Assembly (NCBI GenBank): GCA_050186955.1 | Contig: JBFWXZ010000148.1 | Location: forward strand, 1 to 8,149 | DNA: 8,149 nt | Direction of reading: 5' to 3' | Origin: JACKJP01 sp050186955 | GTDB taxonomy: Bacteria > Pseudomonadota > Alphaproteobacteria > Rhizobiales > Tepidamorphaceae | The notes under the pieces: generated by a model | Told to the model about the DNA's origin: nothing | Database searches by the model: none | Seen by the model: the letters and a program-made list of their open reading frames with translations, nothing else | Shown: in pieces, positions 5,946 through 8,149 of the stretch | Layout of the letters: each line of letters opens with the position of its first letter | Numbering within the stretch: the stretch's first letter is position 1 | Position numbers and translations under genes: made by a program

Positions 5946-6634
5946 CGGAAGAAACCGTCGTCCGGGCGGGACGGGCGGGCGGCTCCAACCGCGACCGCGC
6001 CTATGCGGAGCTCAAGCGGCGCATTCTCGGCAACACGCTGCCCGCCGGCACCCAGATGCTGGAGGAGGAGGTCGCCGGCATGCTCGGCATGAGCCGCACC
6101 CCGGTGCGCGAGGCGCTGCTGGCGCTGGCCGCCGACGGCCTCGTCGAGATCCGCCCGCGCCACGGCATGCGCGTGCTGCCGATCTCCGCCGACGACATGA
6201 CCGAGATCTACGTCCTGCTGACGACGCTGGAGGCGGAGGCGGCCCGGCTGGCGGCGCTGCGCGATCTCGACAGGCCGATCCTCGACGCGTTGGACAACGC
6301 GGTCGACGACATGGACCGCGCGCTCGCCGACCGGGACCTCGACGCCTGGGCCGAGGCCGACAGCCGTTTCCACGGCCATCTCGTCGAGGCGAGCGGCAAC
6401 CGGCGGCTGATCCAGATCGTCTCGACCATGGCCGACCAGGCGCACCGGGTGCGCATGGCCACCTTGCGGCTGCGGCCCTTCCCCGACGCCTCCAATGCCG
6501 ACCACCGCGAGGTCCTCGAGGCGATCCGCCGGGGGGCTGCCAAGGACGCGCAGGAGGCCCACCGCGCTCACCGCGAGCGCAGCGGCCGGATGCTGGTCGA
6601 TCTGATCCGGCGCGGCGGCCCGACGGAGTTCTGA
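5930..6634 (+). CDS. GntR-family transcriptional regulator, FCD (FadR C-terminal) subfamily
   Basis: This is a 234-residue DNA-binding repressor-type protein. The N-terminal winged helix-turn-helix spans about 20-85, with the recognition helix at MSRTPVREAL (54-63) and the wing at RPRHGMRV. The all-helical FCD ligand domain follows at about 90-220. Residues fitting the metal site of this subfamily are D144 and H148 (DSRFHGHL), H192 (NADHREV) and H211 or H214, so a metal-assisted carboxylate ligand is likely. Two starts are possible. ATG 5930 has GAGG 8 bases upstream and overlaps the preceding gene by 16 bases; ATG 5942 makes an exact ATGA overlap. I use 5930. Being last in the operon, it probably autoregulates. 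The GTATAC dyad at 2709-2720 is its best candidate operator, placing both divergent units under its control. The inducer is presumably a pathway acid. Confidence 0.94.
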   Translation: MAGTMTEETVVRAGRAGGSNRDRAYAELKRRILGNTLPAGTQMLEEEVAGMLGMSRTPVREALLALAADGLVEIRPRHGMRVLPISADDMTEIYVLLTTLEAEAARLAALRDLDRPILDALDNAVDDMDRALADRDLDAWAEADSRFHGHLVEASGNRRLIQIVSTMADQAHRVRMATLRLRPFPDASNADHREVLEAIRRGAAKDAQEAHRAHRERSGRMLVDLIRRGGPTEF

Positions 6635-6642
6635 AAATCCCG

Positions 6643-6658
6643 CGACGGCCGCGCGTCG
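6643..6658 (+). terminator. Weak hairpin after the regulator gene, doubtful terminator
   Basis: CGACG (6643-6647) and CGTCG (6654-6658) can form a 5-bp stem shortly after the TGA of the regulator gene. Only a short GTTT follows, so it lacks a proper T-run. It may mark the end of the operon, but in such GC-rich DNA the support is weak. Confidence 0.25.
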
Positions 6659-6664
6659 AGCCGT

Positions 6665-6693
6665 TTGACAGGGCCGGGTCGGATAGCTAGAAC
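6665..6693 (+). promoter_or_regulatory. sigma70-type promoter for tRNA-Gln
   Basis: TTGACA (6665-6670, perfect -35) is followed after exactly 17 bases by TAGAAC (6688-6693, four of six to TATAAT). Transcription would begin near 6700, leaving a leader of about 88 bases before the tRNA. This is the clearest promoter in the window and fits a strongly expressed housekeeping RNA. Confidence 0.72.
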
Positions 6694-6724
6694 GCTGCGC
6701 GACCGGCTTCGCCTAAAGCGCGAC

Positions 6725-6780
6725 GCGGCGTTGCCGGGAATTCTTCGGCAATACAAGCCAAGCCGCTGATATATCGGCGG
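6725..6780 (+). other. Folded pre-tRNA leader with competing helices
   Basis: TTGCCG (6731-6736) pairs with CGGCAA (6746-6751). A second hairpin pairs CCGCTGA (6763-6769) with TCGGCGG (6774-6780), a 7-bp stem with one T-G pair, ending 7 bases before the mature tRNA. GCGGC (6725-6729) can instead pair with GCCGC (6762-6766), extending the first helix and destroying the second. The pairings are directly readable; a regulatory or processing role is only a guess. Confidence 0.35.
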
Positions 6781-6787
6781 AATCGCT

Positions 6788-6861
6788 TGGGGAATAGTTT
6801 AACGGTAGAACAGCGGACTCTGACTCCGTCGGTCCTGGTTCGAATCCAGGTTCCCCAGCCA
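6788..6861 (+). tRNA. tRNA-Gln (anticodon CTG)
   Basis: The cloverleaf folds by eye. The acceptor stem is TGGGGAA/TTCCCCA (6788-6794 with 6851-6857), the D arm is GTTT/GAAC, and the anticodon stem is GCGGA/TCCGT. The 7-base loop CTCTGAC carries CTG at 6820-6822 and so reads CAG codons. The T arm is CCTGG-TTCGAAT-CCAGG, the discriminator is G, and CCA is genomically encoded (6859-6861). The weak U1-A72 pair with G73 is typical of tRNA-Gln. It has its own promoter upstream and no clear terminator downstream. Confidence 0.96.
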
Positions 6862-6890
6862 CCCGGTCTCCAATTTGCCCGCGGCGATTC

Positions 6891-6917
6891 AGGGACAGTG
6901 AGTAGCTAGTACTCCCT
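6891..6917. terminator. Weak inverted repeat between tRNA-Gln and the ABC ATPase gene
   Basis: AGGGA (6891-6895) and TCCCT (6913-6917) are complementary, with an inner GTA/TAC pairing (6902-6904 with 6910-6912). It lies in the 71-base gap where tRNA and transporter transcripts converge, so it could act as a shared terminator. No T-run is present on either strand and the helix is interrupted; confidence is low. Confidence 0.22.
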
Positions 6918-6932
6918 CGGGTGCGATTTCCA

Positions 6933-7690
<758 letters not shown>

Positions 7691-7694
<4 letters not shown>

Positions 7695-8149
7695 CGCCGT
7701 GCCTGTCCGACCAGAAGCGCAATGAAGAATATGCCGCCGATGAACTCCACGATCATGGAGAGCGCCGTGCCGAAGCCGAATGCATGCTCGACGATCGTCT
7801 GGCCGCCGGCCAGCGCGATGACGGCGATAAGGCAGGCGGCGGGAAGCGTCTCGCGGTGCCTGTCTGTGCCGGTGATCTGATGCGCGAGGCTCGCCACCAC
7901 GAGGCCGAAGAAGGTGATCGGTCCGACCAGCGCCGCGGACACCGAGACGAGAATCGCGATGCCGGCGAGAATGCGCGTCACCGTCGCGCGGTAGTCGACA
8001 CCGAGGCCGACGGCGCTCTCGCGGCCGAGCGCCAGCACGTCGAGGGTGGGGAGCACGGGGGCAAGCACGACGGCCACCGCCAGCACGGCGAGGCACGAGA
8101 TGCCCAGCAGCGAGGTGTCGACCGTGTTGAAATTGGCGAACATCAGGTC
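7691..8149 (-). CDS. FecCD-family iron-chelate ABC transporter permease, C-terminal part (cut by window edge)
   Basis: About 152 residues of an inner-membrane permease are visible and the frame is open through position 8149, so the gene begins beyond the window; the ATG at 8143 is internal. The region holds the last transmembrane helices of a FecCD/BtuC-type subunit. It includes the cytoplasmic coupling segment LDVLALGRESAVGLGVDY, a conserved stretch that contacts the ATPase, and ALVGPITFFGLVVASLAHQITG, the family's G-P-I-x-F-x-G-L signature. It ends in IVEFIGGIFFIALLVGQARR. The context and resemblance suggest the second permease of a YclNO-type pair (YclO/VctG/CeuC-like), with the partner permease and binding protein probably further right. 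The stop codon overlaps the ATPase start by 4 bases. Confidence 0.93.

Noticed and set aside
6788..6861. tRNA-Gln as the attachment site of an integrated island separating catabolic and iron genes
   Set aside because: No integrase gene and no second copy of the tRNA 3' end are visible in the window, and base composition looks alike on both sides.

Overview
The window is GC-rich, densely coding bacterial DNA with short intergenic gaps. The base composition, the protein families (FecCD-type iron transport, an FCD-type GntR regulator, sugar-acid dehydrogenases) and a TTGACA-N17-TAGAAC promoter before a tRNA fit an alphaproteobacterium, probably Hyphomicrobiales/Rhizobiales. That placement is inferred from style; no species-specific marker is visible.

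Layout. (1) Positions 1-835, plus strand: 3' part of a 3-hydroxyisobutyrate-dehydrogenase-family gene whose NAD-binding N-terminus lies outside the window. (2) 840-2518, minus strand: a two-gene unit, an SDR dehydrogenase followed by an EamA/DMT permease. The two are coupled by a TTGA stop/start overlap, and both use TTG starts. (3) 2519-2792: a divergent control region with a structured leader on the SDR side, an 11-bp phased repeat, a GTATAC-centred GntR-like operator and a 10-bp-arm inverted repeat. (4) 2793-6634, plus strand: a tightly overlapping four-gene operon of SMP-30-type lactonase, isocitrate/isopropylmalate-family dehydrogenase, Gfo/Idh/MocA oxidoreductase and GntR/FCD repressor. 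(5) 6635-6861: a sigma70-like promoter, a folded leader and tRNA-Gln(CTG). (6) 6933-8149, minus strand: the ATPase and the C-terminal half of the permease of a YclOP/VctGC/CeuCD-like ferric-siderophore ABC importer, running off the right edge.

Regions 1-4 read as one catabolic locus for a small sugar, sugar acid or hydroxy acid that I cannot name. A plausible division of labour is oxidation by the SDR and/or the Gfo/Idh/MocA enzyme, ring opening of a lactone by the SMP-30 enzyme, and NAD-dependent oxidation (possibly with decarboxylation) by the IDH/IPMDH-family enzyme. The HIBADH-like enzyme would handle a short hydroxy acid or semialdehyde, the DMT protein would move a metabolite, and the GntR protein would control both divergent units from the central operator. 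The gene combination, a Tyr-to-Phe change at the usual catalytic tyrosine of the IDH/IPMDH-family enzyme, and the densely patterned control region are the main reasons to look further. The tRNA and iron-transport genes appear unrelated to this pathway.
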